Assembly (NCBI RefSeq): GCF_026626335.1
Contig: NZ_JAPNTZ010000021.1
Coordinates: 124,001-188,000 of the forward strand
Reading direction: 5' to 3'
DNA from: Paractinoplanes pyxinae
GTDB lineage: Bacteria; Actinomycetota; Actinomycetes; Mycobacteriales; Micromonosporaceae
DNA: 64,000 nt
The notes below the pieces were generated by a model. The model worked only from the letters and a program-made list of their open reading frames with translations. It had not been told where the DNA came from and did not search any database. Positions 35,357 through 44,508 of this stretch are shown here, in pieces; the first letter of the stretch is position 1, and the number at the start of each line of letters is the position of its first letter. The translations under genes and the position numbers were made by a program.

Positions 35357-35893
35357 ATGACGACCTGGTTCACGGCCCCCGAGGGCCGCTGGACCGAACC
35401 GGATCTCCATCTGTTCCCGCAGGACGGTCACCGCTACGAGATCGTCGACGGCAGCCTGCACGTCGCGCCGCCCGAGCCCGAGTCGCACGAGGCGCTGGTC
35501 CGCGCGGTCGTCGCCACGCTGCGGGCGGCCGCCCCGCCCGACTGGTGGGTCTGCGACCGCCTCGGCGTCGAGATCGGCGAGAGCAACCTGGTCCCCGACG
35601 TCACCGTGCTGCGCCCTCGCTCGTCCGGTGCGGTCTGGTGCGACCCGGCCGACGTGGCCCTGGTCGTCGAGGTCGAGACGGCCGCCACCCGCCGCTTCGA
35701 CCGCCTGCTCAAGCCCTCGCTGTACGCCGAGGCCGGCATCCCGTCCTACTGGCGGGTCGAGCCGGGCCCGCGTCTGCGCACCTACGAGCTGGGCGCCGCC
35801 CGCTACCGGGCCGTGCACAGCATCGAGGGCGCCGAGCCGGTCAAGCTCGACGCCCCCTATCCGGTACGGGTCGCCCCTTCTACCTGGCTCTAG
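35357..35893 (+). CDS. Uma2 family (DUF820) restriction-endonuclease-fold protein
   Basis: A 178-residue protein with GHRYEIVDGSLHVAPPEPES (about residue 25), then LVPDVTVLRP (about residue 74, the metal-binding PD) and VALVVEVETAATRRFDRLLK (about residue 95, E-x-E...K). This is the PD-(D/E)XK core of the Uma2 family, common in cyanobacteria and actinobacteria with unknown cell role. The start is uncertain: GGAGG at 35337-35341 could serve ATG 35357 or GTG 35354. It converges with pepN and overlaps its end by 4 nt. Confidence 0.82.
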   Translation: MTTWFTAPEGRWTEPDLHLFPQDGHRYEIVDGSLHVAPPEPESHEALVRAVVATLRAAAPPDWWVCDRLGVEIGESNLVPDVTVLRPRSSGAVWCDPADVALVVEVETAATRRFDRLLKPSLYAEAGIPSYWRVEPGPRLRTYELGAARYRAVHSIEGAEPVKLDAPYPVRVAPSTWL

Positions 35894-38448
35894 CCAGCAG
35901 CCTTGTCCTTGGCGCGGGCCTTGAGAGCGCGCACGACGCCGTCCCGGCCCTCGGCGACCAGGCGCCGCAGCGAGGCCGGCTGCCCGTCGCGGGCCAGCCA
36001 GGTGTCGGTGAGCTCCACCGTGTGCTCGCTGACCTGGTACACCGGATAGCCCATCTGCACGAACTCCTGCGCGGGCTCGCTGTCCGACCGGGCCCAGACG
36101 TCGGCCACCACGTCGAAGTACTTCTCGGCGTAGGGCGCGGTCAGCTCGGCCTGCTTGGCGCTCTGGAAACCGCTCAGCAGCGAGCGGTTGAGCCAGTTGG
36201 GCAGGTCGGACTCGCCGGTGAGCTCGGCCCAGACCCGGGCCTTGTTCTCGATGGTCGGGATGAGCGCCCGGGCCACGGCCGCCTCGCGCTCGCCGCTGGC
36301 CGTGCGGTCGGAGTTGAGCTCGTTCTCGATCTCTTCCTCCGTCGCCGCGCCCAGTGAGGCCAGCGACTGCAGCAGCGACCAGCGCAGCTCGGTGTCGACC
36401 ACCAGACCCTCGGGCACATTTTCGCCGCTGAGCCAGCCGCGCAGCACGGCCTGCTCCTCCGGCGTGCGGGAGGCGGTGATCAGCGAGCGCGCCCAGCTGA
36501 GCTGCCAGCCGCTGCCCGGCTCGGCCGCGGCCAGCGAGGTGCGGGCCAGCTCGGCCAGCCGGGCCCAGCCGGTGGGCGCCCAGGCCGGGTCGGCGTACTG
36601 CGCGACAGCGGTCGCCGCCTGCCGGGCCGTCCAGGTGGTGAGGTTGATGTCGGTCTCGGCGGGCAGGCCCGAGCAGACCAGCGTCACGTAGTCGCGGGTG
36701 GCCATCTCGCCGTCGCGCAGCATGTCCCACGCCGCGTTCCAGACGAGCGCCCGCGACAGCGACGAGTCGAGCCCGTCGATGTGCCGCACCACGACGGCCA
36801 GCGAGCCCTCGTCGAGCCGCAGCTTCGTGTACGACAGGTCGTCGTCGTTGAGCAGCACCACGTCGGCCGCCTTGACGCCGGCCAGGGCCGGGATCTCGGT
36901 GCGCTCGCCGGTCACGTCGATCTCGAGCAGGTCGCGCCGCACGAGCCGCTTGTCCTCGAGGTCGTACAGGCCGACGCCGATGCGGTGGGTGCGCAGCGTC
37001 GGGTAGTCGGCCGGCGCCTCCTGCTGCACCACGACCCGGGTGTACGTGCCGTCGGGGCCGACCTCGACGATCGGGCGCAGCGTGTTGACCTGAGCCGTCT
37101 CGAGCCACTGGGCGGCGAACTTGCGCAGCTCGCGGCCGGACGCCGTCTCGAGCTCGGTGAGCAGGTCGTCGAAGGTGGCGTTGCCCCAGGCGTGGCGGCC
37201 GAAGTAGGCGCGCAGCCCGGCCACGAACGAGTCCTCACCGACGTACGCGACCAGCTGCTTCACCACGCTGGCGCCCTTGGCGTACGTGATGCCGTCGAAG
37301 TTGACCTCCACCGCCTCGAGGTCGGGCATCTCGGTGTAGACGGGGTGCGTCGACGACAGCTGGTCCTGGCGGTAACCCCAGCTCTTGCGTACGGAGAGGA
37401 AGGTCGTCCAGGCGTCGGTGAACCGGGTCGCGTGCGAGCTGCACCAGTGGCTGGCCCACTCGGCGAACGACTCGTTCAGCCACAGGTCGTTCCACCAGCG
37501 CATGGTCACGAGGTCGCCGAACCACATGTGGGCCATCTCGTGCAGGATCGTGTTCGCGCGCTGCTCGTACTCGAAGTCGGTGACCTGCGAGCGGTAGATG
37601 TAGTGCGACTCGGCGTGGGTGACGCAGCCGAAGTTCTCCATCGCGCCGGCGTTGAAGTCGGGCACCCACAGCTGGTCGTACTTGGGCAGCGGGTAGCGCA
37701 CGCCGAACTGCTCGTGGAAGAAATCGAAGCCCTGCTTGGTGATCAGGAACAGGTCGTCCGGGTCGAGGTACTGCGCCATCGAGGCGCGGCAGAAGACGCC
37801 GAGGTCGATGCCGTCGTGCTCGTCGCGCACCTCGTGGTACGGACCCGCGCAGAGCGCCGTGATGTAGGTGCTCATCCGGGGCGACTGCTGGAAGTGCACG
37901 GTCTTGGCGCCCGGGCCCGCGGCCTCGTCCCCCTCGACCGGCATGTTCGAGACGATCTTCCAGTGCTTCGGCACGGTGGCGTGCCAGGTGTAGACGCTCT
38001 TGAGATCGGGCTGGTCGAAGCAGGCGTAGACCCGCTGCGCGTCGGCCGTCTCGAACTGGCTGTAGAGGTAGACCTCTTTGTCGACCGGGTCGAGGCTGCG
38101 CTGCAGGCCCTGACCGCTCGCCGAGTAGAAGAAGTCGGCGTCGACCACCAGTTCGTTCTCGGCGGCCAGGCCGGTCAGGGTCAGGCCCTTCTCGGCCGAG
38201 AAACCGGTCAGCTCGACCGGTTCACCGTTCAAAGTCGCGGACCGCACCGACGAGGCCGCGGTCTCGATGAAGGTCTCCGCACCGGGCTCGCGGCAGGTGA
38301 ACGTCACGACCGTGGTGGAGCGGAAGGTGCCGTCGCCGGGGTTGCCGTAGCCGTCGGTCAGATCCAAGGTGATGTCGTACCCGGTGACCTCCAGCAGGCG
38401 TGCCCGCTCGGCTGCCTCCACCTGGGTCAAATTACGAACTCCGGCCAC
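35890..38448 (-). CDS. pepN: Aminopeptidase N (M1 family)
   Basis: An 852-residue zinc aminopeptidase. The N-terminal saddle domain leads to the GAMENFG exopeptidase motif (about residue 267) and the zinc site HEMAHMWFGDLVTMRWWNDL with the third ligand in NESFAEW (about residues 302-330). The large helical C-terminal domain (about 520-852) is complete. It removes N-terminal residues in peptide turnover. I chose GTG at 38448 (VAGVRNLTQVEAAERARLLE) because AGGAG lies 7 nt upstream. Confidence 0.93.
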   Translation of the reverse strand: MAGVRNLTQVEAAERARLLEVTGYDITLDLTDGYGNPGDGTFRSTTVVTFTCREPGAETFIETAASSVRSATLNGEPVELTGFSAEKGLTLTGLAAENELVVDADFFYSASGQGLQRSLDPVDKEVYLYSQFETADAQRVYACFDQPDLKSVYTWHATVPKHWKIVSNMPVEGDEAAGPGAKTVHFQQSPRMSTYITALCAGPYHEVRDEHDGIDLGVFCRASMAQYLDPDDLFLITKQGFDFFHEQFGVRYPLPKYDQLWVPDFNAGAMENFGCVTHAESHYIYRSQVTDFEYEQRANTILHEMAHMWFGDLVTMRWWNDLWLNESFAEWASHWCSSHATRFTDAWTTFLSVRKSWGYRQDQLSSTHPVYTEMPDLEAVEVNFDGITYAKGASVVKQLVAYVGEDSFVAGLRAYFGRHAWGNATFDDLLTELETASGRELRKFAAQWLETAQVNTLRPIVEVGPDGTYTRVVVQQEAPADYPTLRTHRIGVGLYDLEDKRLVRRDLLEIDVTGERTEIPALAGVKAADVVLLNDDDLSYTKLRLDEGSLAVVVRHIDGLDSSLSRALVWNAAWDMLRDGEMATRDYVTLVCSGLPAETDINLTTWTARQAATAVAQYADPAWAPTGWARLAELARTSLAAAEPGSGWQLSWARSLITASRTPEEQAVLRGWLSGENVPEGLVVDTELRWSLLQSLASLGAATEEEIENELNSDRTASGEREAAVARALIPTIENKARVWAELTGESDLPNWLNRSLLSGFQSAKQAELTAPYAEKYFDVVADVWARSDSEPAQEFVQMGYPVYQVSEHTVELTDTWLARDGQPASLRRLVAEGRDGVVRALKARAKDKAAG

Positions 38449-38576
38449 AGTCACTCTCCTCTGAGCGCACAAGCTTTCCTCGCCAGCCTAGGCCGACGCC
38501 CGGTGTCCCACCTCACCCGGACCACAACCCGGGTCGATAGCGACAGGAGTTGGTGGCGTGCAGGAGTATCTGATTC

Positions 38577-39206
38577 ATGACTGAACGCGCCACGGTCGAC
38601 ATGTGGTTCGACCCCGCCTGCCCCTGGGCCTGGATCACCTCACGCTGGCTGCTCGAGGTCGAGAAGGTGCGCCCCCTCGACATCCAGTTCAACGTGATGA
38701 GCCTCGCCGTGCTCAACCAGGGCCGCGATCTGCCCGGGGAGTACACGGCATTCCTGGAGAAGGCCTGGGGTCCCGTACGGGTCTGCATCGCCGCTGAGGA
38801 AGCGGCGGGCCCGCAGGTGTTGCGCGACCTCTACACCGCCCTCGGCACCCGGATCCACCTGCAGAAGTACGAGTTCGGCGAGCAGCTCTACACCGAGGCG
38901 CTGACCGAGGTCGGCCTCGACCCGGCACTGGCCGACGCGGCCGGCAGCGACGCCTGGGACGACGCCCTGCGCGGCAGCCACGACGCCGGCATGAAGCCGG
39001 TCGGCATGGACGTGGGCACCCCGGTCATCCACGCGCCCGGCCCGGACGGCGGCGACGAGAAGATCGCCTTCTTCGGCCCGGTCGTCACCCCGGCCCCCAA
39101 GGGCGAGGCCGCCGGCCGGCTGTGGGACGGCGTCATGCTGGTCGCCGGAACCCCGGGCTTCTACGAGATCAAGCGCACACGCGACATCGGTCCGGTATTC
39201 GACTGA
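38577..39206 (+). CDS. DsbA-family protein, mycothiol-dependent nitroreductase type
   Basis: A 209-residue thioredoxin-fold protein resembling Rv2466c of Mycobacterium tuberculosis, a mycothiol-dependent reductase. DMWFDPACPWAWITSRWLLE (about residues 8-27) holds the active site. The motif reads CPWA: the second Cys of the Rv2466c CPWC motif is Ala, so only a monothiol mechanism is possible. TPVIHAPG is the cis-Pro loop. ATG at 38577. Confidence 0.82.
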   Translation: MTERATVDMWFDPACPWAWITSRWLLEVEKVRPLDIQFNVMSLAVLNQGRDLPGEYTAFLEKAWGPVRVCIAAEEAAGPQVLRDLYTALGTRIHLQKYEFGEQLYTEALTEVGLDPALADAAGSDAWDDALRGSHDAGMKPVGMDVGTPVIHAPGPDGGDEKIAFFGPVVTPAPKGEAAGRLWDGVMLVAGTPGFYEIKRTRDIGPVFD

Positions 39207-39285
39207 TCGTTGGAAAAGCGCTACCAGCGCCTCCGGCCCGTCGTTGGATGGGGTGATGCACACCTCATTCAACGCGGAGACCGAA

Positions 39286-39498
39286 ATGGCAGACTCCGAC
39301 GCCGTCGCCCAGTCGGCCATCGCGGTGCACCGCGACGACTGGACGAACCTGTCGCCCGAGCTGGCCGCGCTGGTCGCGCCGCCGGTCACGGTCTCGGCGG
39401 TGCCCTTCGAGCGACCGGTCGGCAGCTGGCGCCGCGGTCAGCTGGCCCGGTCGCGGGGGAACATGCCCGTCGGCAGGCACCGCCGGGCCGCCCGGTAA
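39286..39498 (+). CDS. Small hypothetical protein (70 aa)
   Basis: A 70-residue protein, MADSDAVAQSAIAVHRDDWT... at the start and basic at the end (RGNMPVGRHRRAAR). ATG at 39286 is preceded by GGAG at 8 nt spacing; ATG at 39256 is an in-frame alternative. Codon use fits the genome. No domain recognised. It ends 11 nt before the DUF1015 gene on the same strand. Confidence 0.55.
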   Translation: MADSDAVAQSAIAVHRDDWTNLSPELAALVAPPVTVSAVPFERPVGSWRRGQLARSRGNMPVGRHRRAAR

Positions 39499-39509
39499 CT
39501 TCTTGTGTC

Positions 39510-40706
39510 ATGACGGTCGTGCACCCGATCAGCCGGGCCTGGGTCACCACTGGTGGCACGGGCGCCCAGAACTACGACGAATTCGCCGACGACGCCGAAA
39601 TCACGTCCATCATCGCCGACAATCCGCATAGTTCTCTCGCGATCGAGATGCCGCACCTGGCGCCAGAGTCGCTGGGCAAGTCCTTCGCCGCTTCGCTGCC
39701 CGACGCGGTGGCCCGGCTCGCGCTCGAGCGCGCCGAGGGCCTGTACACGCCGGCCGACCAGGTCGTCGTGCTCTACCGCATCACCGCGCCCGGCGAATCC
39801 CCGGCGTACGGGCTGTGGAGCCTGGTCGACACCGACCAGATCTCCACCCGTGCCGCCGAGCCGGGCCTGGTCATCCGCAACGAGGACGTCTTCCTCGAGA
39901 AGGTCCGCGAGCGCGTCGCCCTGGCCGAGGCCGTGGGGACGCTGCTGTCGCCGGTGCTGCTGCTGCAGACCGGTAAGGGCGAGCAGCTGCACGCCGCGCT
40001 GGCCGCCGCCACCGAGGCCGCCGGCGCCCCCGCCGCCACCGACGTCGACCAGACCGGTCGCACCCACGCCATCTGGGTCGTCGGCCCCGGCCCTCAGCAG
40101 GACGAGCTGACCGCTCTGGCCGGCGGGGGCGAACTGGTGGTGGCCGACGGCAACCACCGCAGCCTGGCCGCGCAGACGGCCGGTCTCACCCGCTTCCTGG
40201 CCGTCGTCACCACGCCCGCCTCGGTCGCCATCCAGCCGTACAACCGCCTGGTCAGCGAGCTGCCGCTGGCTCTCGACGAGCTGCTGGCGCGGCTGCGCGA
40301 GGCCGGGTCGACGGTCACCGAGGTGCCGCGGCCGGCGCAGATCCCCAGCAAGGGCACGATCGAGCTGTATTCGGCCGGTCGCAGCTTCACCGTCGGCCTG
40401 CCGGTCAACACCAACCTGCCCGACGTCGACAACCTCGACCACGCGCTGGTCGAGCGGGTGCTGCTGCGCGACGTGCTGGGGCTCGACCCGGGCGACAAGC
40501 GGATCAACTACGTGGGCGGCGACTACCCGGCCGAGTGGCTGCGGGGCGAGGTCGAGGCGGGCCGGTCCGAGCTGGCCGTGCTGATCGCGCCGGTCACCGT
40601 GGACGACTTCGTCCGGGTGAACCTGGAGAGGCAGAAGCTGCCCCGCAAGAGCACGTGGTTCACGCCGAAGGCGCGGGGCGGTCTCGTTCTCAGCCAGCTC
40701 GACTAG
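39510..40706 (+). CDS. DUF1015 family protein
   Basis: A 398-residue protein with the family mark VVADGNHRSLAAQT (about residue 211; ADGHHR in most members) and an N-terminal NPHSSLAIEMPHLAPES-like stretch where the family has NPxSxLxV. C-terminal QKLPRKSTWFTPKARGGLVL is also typical (last 20 residues). The family is widespread and often near serine-metabolism genes, though its activity is not established. ATG at 39510. It lies 2 nt before the hydrolase gene. Confidence 0.85.
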   Translation: MTVVHPISRAWVTTGGTGAQNYDEFADDAEITSIIADNPHSSLAIEMPHLAPESLGKSFAASLPDAVARLALERAEGLYTPADQVVVLYRITAPGESPAYGLWSLVDTDQISTRAAEPGLVIRNEDVFLEKVRERVALAEAVGTLLSPVLLLQTGKGEQLHAALAAATEAAGAPAATDVDQTGRTHAIWVVGPGPQQDELTALAGGGELVVADGNHRSLAAQTAGLTRFLAVVTTPASVAIQPYNRLVSELPLALDELLARLREAGSTVTEVPRPAQIPSKGTIELYSAGRSFTVGLPVNTNLPDVDNLDHALVERVLLRDVLGLDPGDKRINYVGGDYPAEWLRGEVEAGRSELAVLIAPVTVDDFVRVNLERQKLPRKSTWFTPKARGGLVLSQLD

Positions 40707-40708
40707 TC

Positions 40709-41617
40709 ATGCTCAACCCGCAGATCACCGCGGCGGCTTGGCTGCGCGCCCAGCCGCCGGCCGATCTTTCTGACCCGTACGAAATTCTGGCCTTCATGCG
40801 GCAGGCGATGGAGGACTCGAACGAGGCCGAGTGCGGCCCGGCCCTGCCCCTGCCGGTGGTGGCCGACGTCGACGCCGGGGGAGTGCCGGCCCGGCTCTAC
40901 GCCTCCCGCGTCGACGCGCCCGTGTTCATCTACGTGCACGGCGGCGGCTGGTGCTACGGCAGCATCGAGACGGTCGACCGGGCGTGCCGGCGCATCGCCG
41001 ACCGGTCCGGCTGCGCGGTGCTGTCCGTCGGCTATCGGCTGGCTCCGGAACATGTCTTCCCGGCCGCCCTGGAGGACGTCGAGACCGTTGTCTCGTACGT
41101 GCGGAAAGTCGGCGCCGAACTCGGGGTCGACCCTTCCCGGCTGGCCATCGGCGGCGACAGCGCGGGCGGCCAGCTCGCCACCGTCGTCGCCCGGCGCCAG
41201 CGCGACGCGGCCACCCCGCTCGACCTGCAGGTGCTCATCTACCCCGCGATCGACCCGATGACCGCCTCCGAGTCGTACGACGAGGTCGGCTCGTACGGCC
41301 TCGACCGGGCCTCGATGAAGGTGGCCTGGGAGACGTACGCCCCCGACCCGACGACCCGGTTCACGCCCGACGTGGCCCCGCTGGCGGCCGACCTGGCCGG
41401 CCTGCCGCCCACGCTGATCATCACGGCCCAGTACGACGCCCTGCGCGACGAGGGCGCCGACTACGCCGACGCGTTGCTGGCGGCCGGCGTGCCCGTCGTG
41501 CACACCCGCTACATGGGGGTGAATCATGGGTTCGCCCGCAAACTCGCGGTGATCGACGACGCGCGGGTGGCCACCGATCAGGTCGCCTCCTACCTGCGCG
41601 CGGCCTTGACCTTCTGA
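40709..41617 (+). CDS. Alpha/beta hydrolase, hormone-sensitive lipase family
   Basis: A 302-residue esterase with the HSL oxyanion motif YVHGGGWCYG (about residue 75), the nucleophile elbow GGDSAGGQLA (Ser about residue 151), and the late Asp (TAQYDALRDEGADYA) and His (GVNHGFARK) segments. It hydrolyses short acyl esters; the substrate is unknown. ATG at 40709 follows the DUF1015 stop by 2 nt. All triad residues are present. Confidence 0.88.
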   Translation: MLNPQITAAAWLRAQPPADLSDPYEILAFMRQAMEDSNEAECGPALPLPVVADVDAGGVPARLYASRVDAPVFIYVHGGGWCYGSIETVDRACRRIADRSGCAVLSVGYRLAPEHVFPAALEDVETVVSYVRKVGAELGVDPSRLAIGGDSAGGQLATVVARRQRDAATPLDLQVLIYPAIDPMTASESYDEVGSYGLDRASMKVAWETYAPDPTTRFTPDVAPLAADLAGLPPTLIITAQYDALRDEGADYADALLAAGVPVVHTRYMGVNHGFARKLAVIDDARVATDQVASYLRAALTF

Positions 41618-41645
41618 CCGCCGGTATTTCTGAGAGAGTGAGACC

Positions 41646-42122
41646 ATGCGCGTCTACCTGGGTTCCGACCACGCCGGTTACGAGCTGAAGATGCACCTCG
41701 TGAACCACCTGATCAAGCAGGGGCACGACGTCGTCGACGTGGGACCGCACGTCTACGACCCGGACGACGACTACCCGGCCTTCTGCCTGCACACGGGGGC
41801 CAAGGTGGTGGCCGACCCCGGTTCGCTGGGCATCGTGATCGGCGGCTCGGGCAACGGCGAGCAGATCGCGGCCAACCTGATCGACGGGGTGCGGGCCGCG
41901 CTGGTCTGGCGCACCGAGATCGCCCAGCTGGCCCGTCAGCACAACGACGCCAACGTCATCGCGATCGGCGCCCGCGAGCACACGCTCGACGAGGCCACCG
42001 GCTTCGTCGAGACGTTCCTGGCCACCCCGTTCTCGGGCAACCCGCGCCACGCCCGCCGCATCGCCCAGCTCGCCGAGTACGAGGCCAACCGCCCCGCGCT
42101 GCCGGAGCTCCCGCCGAGCTAG
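41646..42122 (+). CDS. rpiB: Ribose-5-phosphate isomerase B
   Basis: A 158-residue RpiB/LacAB enzyme of the pentose phosphate pathway. It has YLGSDHAGYELKMHL (about residue 4), IVIGGSGNGEQIAANLIDGV (about residue 65) and DANVIAIGARE. As in the mycobacterial enzyme, the loop reads GSGNGEQ, so Glu serves as catalytic base in place of the Cys used in E. coli RpiB. ATG at 41646. Its stop overlaps the convergent 42119 gene by 4 nt. Confidence 0.93.
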   Translation: MRVYLGSDHAGYELKMHLVNHLIKQGHDVVDVGPHVYDPDDDYPAFCLHTGAKVVADPGSLGIVIGGSGNGEQIAANLIDGVRAALVWRTEIAQLARQHNDANVIAIGAREHTLDEATGFVETFLATPFSGNPRHARRIAQLAEYEANRPALPELPPS

Positions 42123-42550
42123 CGGTTACGGGGCAGCTCTTCGCGGGGGACCCAGTTGCGGCGGACGATCGTCAGGTTGCGGTCGGCGTCGGCCAGGTCG
42201 TCCTCGGTCGGCCGGGCGGCGTCCCGGGCGCGCAGGGCGGCGCCCACGCTGACCTGCGACGAACCGGAGCCGACGAGGCCGCGCAGGCCGCGTTCGAGCT
42301 CCCGGTCGTCGCCGTTCCCGCCGCCGTTGGGGCCGGGCGGCTGACGGCGGTGGCCGCCGTTGCGCGAGGGCCGCACCATCCGCTCGACCGGCGCCGGCAC
42401 CGGCGCCGCCTCGTCGGGCGCCGGGTCGGCGATCGGCTCGGTCACGGCCGCCGCGCCGGTGGTCTCGTCGACGGCGGCCGGCGGCGGGGCCGGCGTCGCC
42501 GAGCCGGAGGAGGGACGCAGGCGGCGGCGTCGGCGTTCGGGCTCACCCAT
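42119..42550 (-). CDS. Hypothetical disordered protein (143 aa)
   Basis: A low-complexity protein rich in Arg, Pro and Ala with an Arg cluster at the start (MGEPERRRRRLRPSSGS). Its C-terminal part is more conserved-looking, with LERGLRGLVGSGSSQVSVGA and DLADADRNLTIVRRNWVPRE. I do not recognise the family. ATG at 42550 starts 25 nt past the end of the eis-like gene, same strand. Confidence 0.65.
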   Translation of the reverse strand: MGEPERRRRRLRPSSGSATPAPPPAAVDETTGAAAVTEPIADPAPDEAAPVPAPVERMVRPSRNGGHRRQPPGPNGGGNGDDRELERGLRGLVGSGSSQVSVGAALRARDAARPTEDDLADADRNLTIVRRNWVPREELPRNR

Positions 42551-42575
42551 GCCGCCGACGCTACCCCGGGCACTG

Positions 42576-43796
42576 TCAGAACACCTCCAGCGCGCCGGGC
42601 TGGCGGTACCACTGGAACGCGGTCGAGGGCAGGTTGCTGGTGAGCTGCCGCACCCGGCCCGCCGTGGCCAGCGCGGCCAGTGTGGTGCCGCCCAGGTAGG
42701 CGGCGCCCAGCTCGGTGACCGAACAAGCGACATCGGGCGCGTCGTCGGTGCGTACGCAGGAAGCCTTGTCCGGCCCGCCGATGAGCCGCCAGCGTCCGTT
42801 GTTGGCCTCGAGAACCGGGTCGGTCACCTCGAACACCGCGTCGACCGGGGTCGCGTACCGGCGTGCCGCCAGCGCGGCCGGCAGGTCGACCAGCCGGATC
42901 CAGAGCGCGTCGGAGTACCGCCGGCCGAGCTTGCGGGGCTCGTCGACCATGAACTGCAGCGGCTCGTCGAGACCCGCGAAGTCGTACGTCGCCGTCCGGG
43001 TCAGGTCGATGCTCAGCAGGAACTTCCACAGCTCGGCGTAGACGCCCGGATCGCCCGCGGCCACCTCGGCCACCCGAACCACGCCGGCCGGCCCGTGCGA
43101 GTCCCAGCCGTCCTTCACCCGCCACAGCGCATAGCCGACCGGCCCGTTCCCGGTCTCGTAGACGACGCCGCGCAGGGCGGTCGCGCCGTCGCGGACCTCG
43201 TCGATGTCGGACACCAGGTAGTCCCACCAGTAGGCGGGGCGGCTCGACCAGCCCACCCGGTGGATGCGCAGCCCGTCGTGCACCTTGACCAGTTCGTCCA
43301 GCGCCGCCTTGGGCTCGACGAGCCGGAACTTGCCGGCCGGCGCCTCCGGCCCGGTGACCTTGAGCTCGCGGCTGCGGATGTCGAACCGCAGCCGGTCGGC
43401 CGCCGGCCCGTAGCCGTAGCGCGGGTAGATCGCCGTCTCGCTGGCCCACAGCGCCGCCACCGGCTCGCGCCCGGCCTCGGCGATCCCGGTCAGCTGACGG
43501 CGCATCAGGGCGGTCAGCAGGCCCCGGCGGCGGTGGGTGGGCGAGACGCCGACGCCGGTCACGTGCGCGGCCGGCACCATGCCCCCGGGCACCGTCAGGT
43601 CGCGGGTCTGGATGGCCGCGTTGCCGACGATCCGGCCGTCGTCCTCGGCCACGATCGACCGCTCGGGCTCGAGAATGCTCATCTCGAGGTCACGTTGATC
43701 GTCGGTGGCATGCTCGTGGAACAGATAGAGCAGCAGGTCGGCGATCCCGGGCCGGTCGTCTTCGGTGGCAGCGCGCAGGCGTACGGATTCCAGCAT
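42576..43796 (-). CDS. eis: Eis-like GNAT N-acetyltransferase
   Basis: A 406-residue protein with the Eis layout: an N-terminal GNAT domain with acetyl-CoA motif VTGVGVSPTHRRRGLLTALM (about residues 79-98), a second GNAT-like region, and a C-terminal SCP2-like domain ending in Phe (GALEVF). The free C-terminus acts as catalytic base in characterised Eis enzymes. These acetylate amines of aminoglycosides, peptides or polyamines at several positions. Natural substrate is unknown. ATG at 43796, divergent from 43900. Confidence 0.88.
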   Translation of the reverse strand: MLESVRLRAATEDDRPGIADLLLYLFHEHATDDQRDLEMSILEPERSIVAEDDGRIVGNAAIQTRDLTVPGGMVPAAHVTGVGVSPTHRRRGLLTALMRRQLTGIAEAGREPVAALWASETAIYPRYGYGPAADRLRFDIRSRELKVTGPEAPAGKFRLVEPKAALDELVKVHDGLRIHRVGWSSRPAYWWDYLVSDIDEVRDGATALRGVVYETGNGPVGYALWRVKDGWDSHGPAGVVRVAEVAAGDPGVYAELWKFLLSIDLTRTATYDFAGLDEPLQFMVDEPRKLGRRYSDALWIRLVDLPAALAARRYATPVDAVFEVTDPVLEANNGRWRLIGGPDKASCVRTDDAPDVACSVTELGAAYLGGTTLAALATAGRVRQLTSNLPSTAFQWYRQPGALEVF

Positions 43797-43899
43797 GGGA
43801 CTTGTGTAACGGACCGCGGGCCTGGGAGCGAATGATTTGCCGGGTCGCTACTCTCGATGAGGGCGGGTGGCACGCACCGCCCGACCGGAGGGGGAACCA

Positions 43900-44490
43900 A
43901 TGCCTGAGCAACCGCAGTGGTCGGAGCGGACGCTCGACATGCCGCCGCAAGACCCGTGGGCCGACGCGCCCACCACGCCGTCGCAGGGCCCGCCCGCGCC
44001 GACGGCCCATTTCCCGGCGCCCGAACCCGCGCCGTCCGCGCCCTTCAACCAGGGCCGGGCCCAGGTGAACGCGCGCCCGCGGGCCGAGCACGAGCCCACC
44101 GGCACCGGCTGGCCCGGCGTCCCGGCGCCGCCCGCCCACCCCGGCATCAGCTGGAAGTGGAGCGAGCTGCGCCAGGGCGGCGAGTGGACCAGCGCCGCCG
44201 TGCTGTTCGCCTTCGTCTGCTGGGGCATCTGGGCGCTCTCGGGCGACGGGCCGTTCGGCACGCCGACGGTCGTGCTGGTCGTCACCCTGGCCGTCGCGGT
44301 CGGCGTCTTCTGCCTGGCCCGGCTGGTCGGTCACCTCGTGCTGGAACGCCAGCTGGGCCGTGTCCGGCGCACCGCCCGCGGTTCACACCTGGTCACGGCC
44401 CTGTTCCTGGCCGGCGTCGGCCTGGCCTGGCTGCAGCAGACCCAGTGGGTCATGGACGCCTTCCACTGGGTGACCGACCTGTTCGCCTAG
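43900..44490 (+). CDS. Hypothetical membrane protein
   Basis: A 196-residue protein with a long Pro/Ala/Gln-rich cytoplasmic start (about 1-95), two adjacent membrane helices (AAVLFAFVCWGIWALS and TVVLVVTLAVAVGVFCLARL, about 105-150) and a third hydrophobic segment (VTALFLAGVGLAWLQ). ATG at 43900 follows GGAGGGGG. No known domain. It converges with the SDR gene; an uninterrupted 14-bp palindrome CCGTCAGCTGACGG lies between and over that gene's stop. Confidence 0.72.
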   Translation: MPEQPQWSERTLDMPPQDPWADAPTTPSQGPPAPTAHFPAPEPAPSAPFNQGRAQVNARPRAEHEPTGTGWPGVPAPPAHPGISWKWSELRQGGEWTSAAVLFAFVCWGIWALSGDGPFGTPTVVLVVTLAVAVGVFCLARLVGHLVLERQLGRVRRTARGSHLVTALFLAGVGLAWLQQTQWVMDAFHWVTDLFA

Positions 44491-44508
44491 CGCCGGGCGA
44501 GCCTGCCG

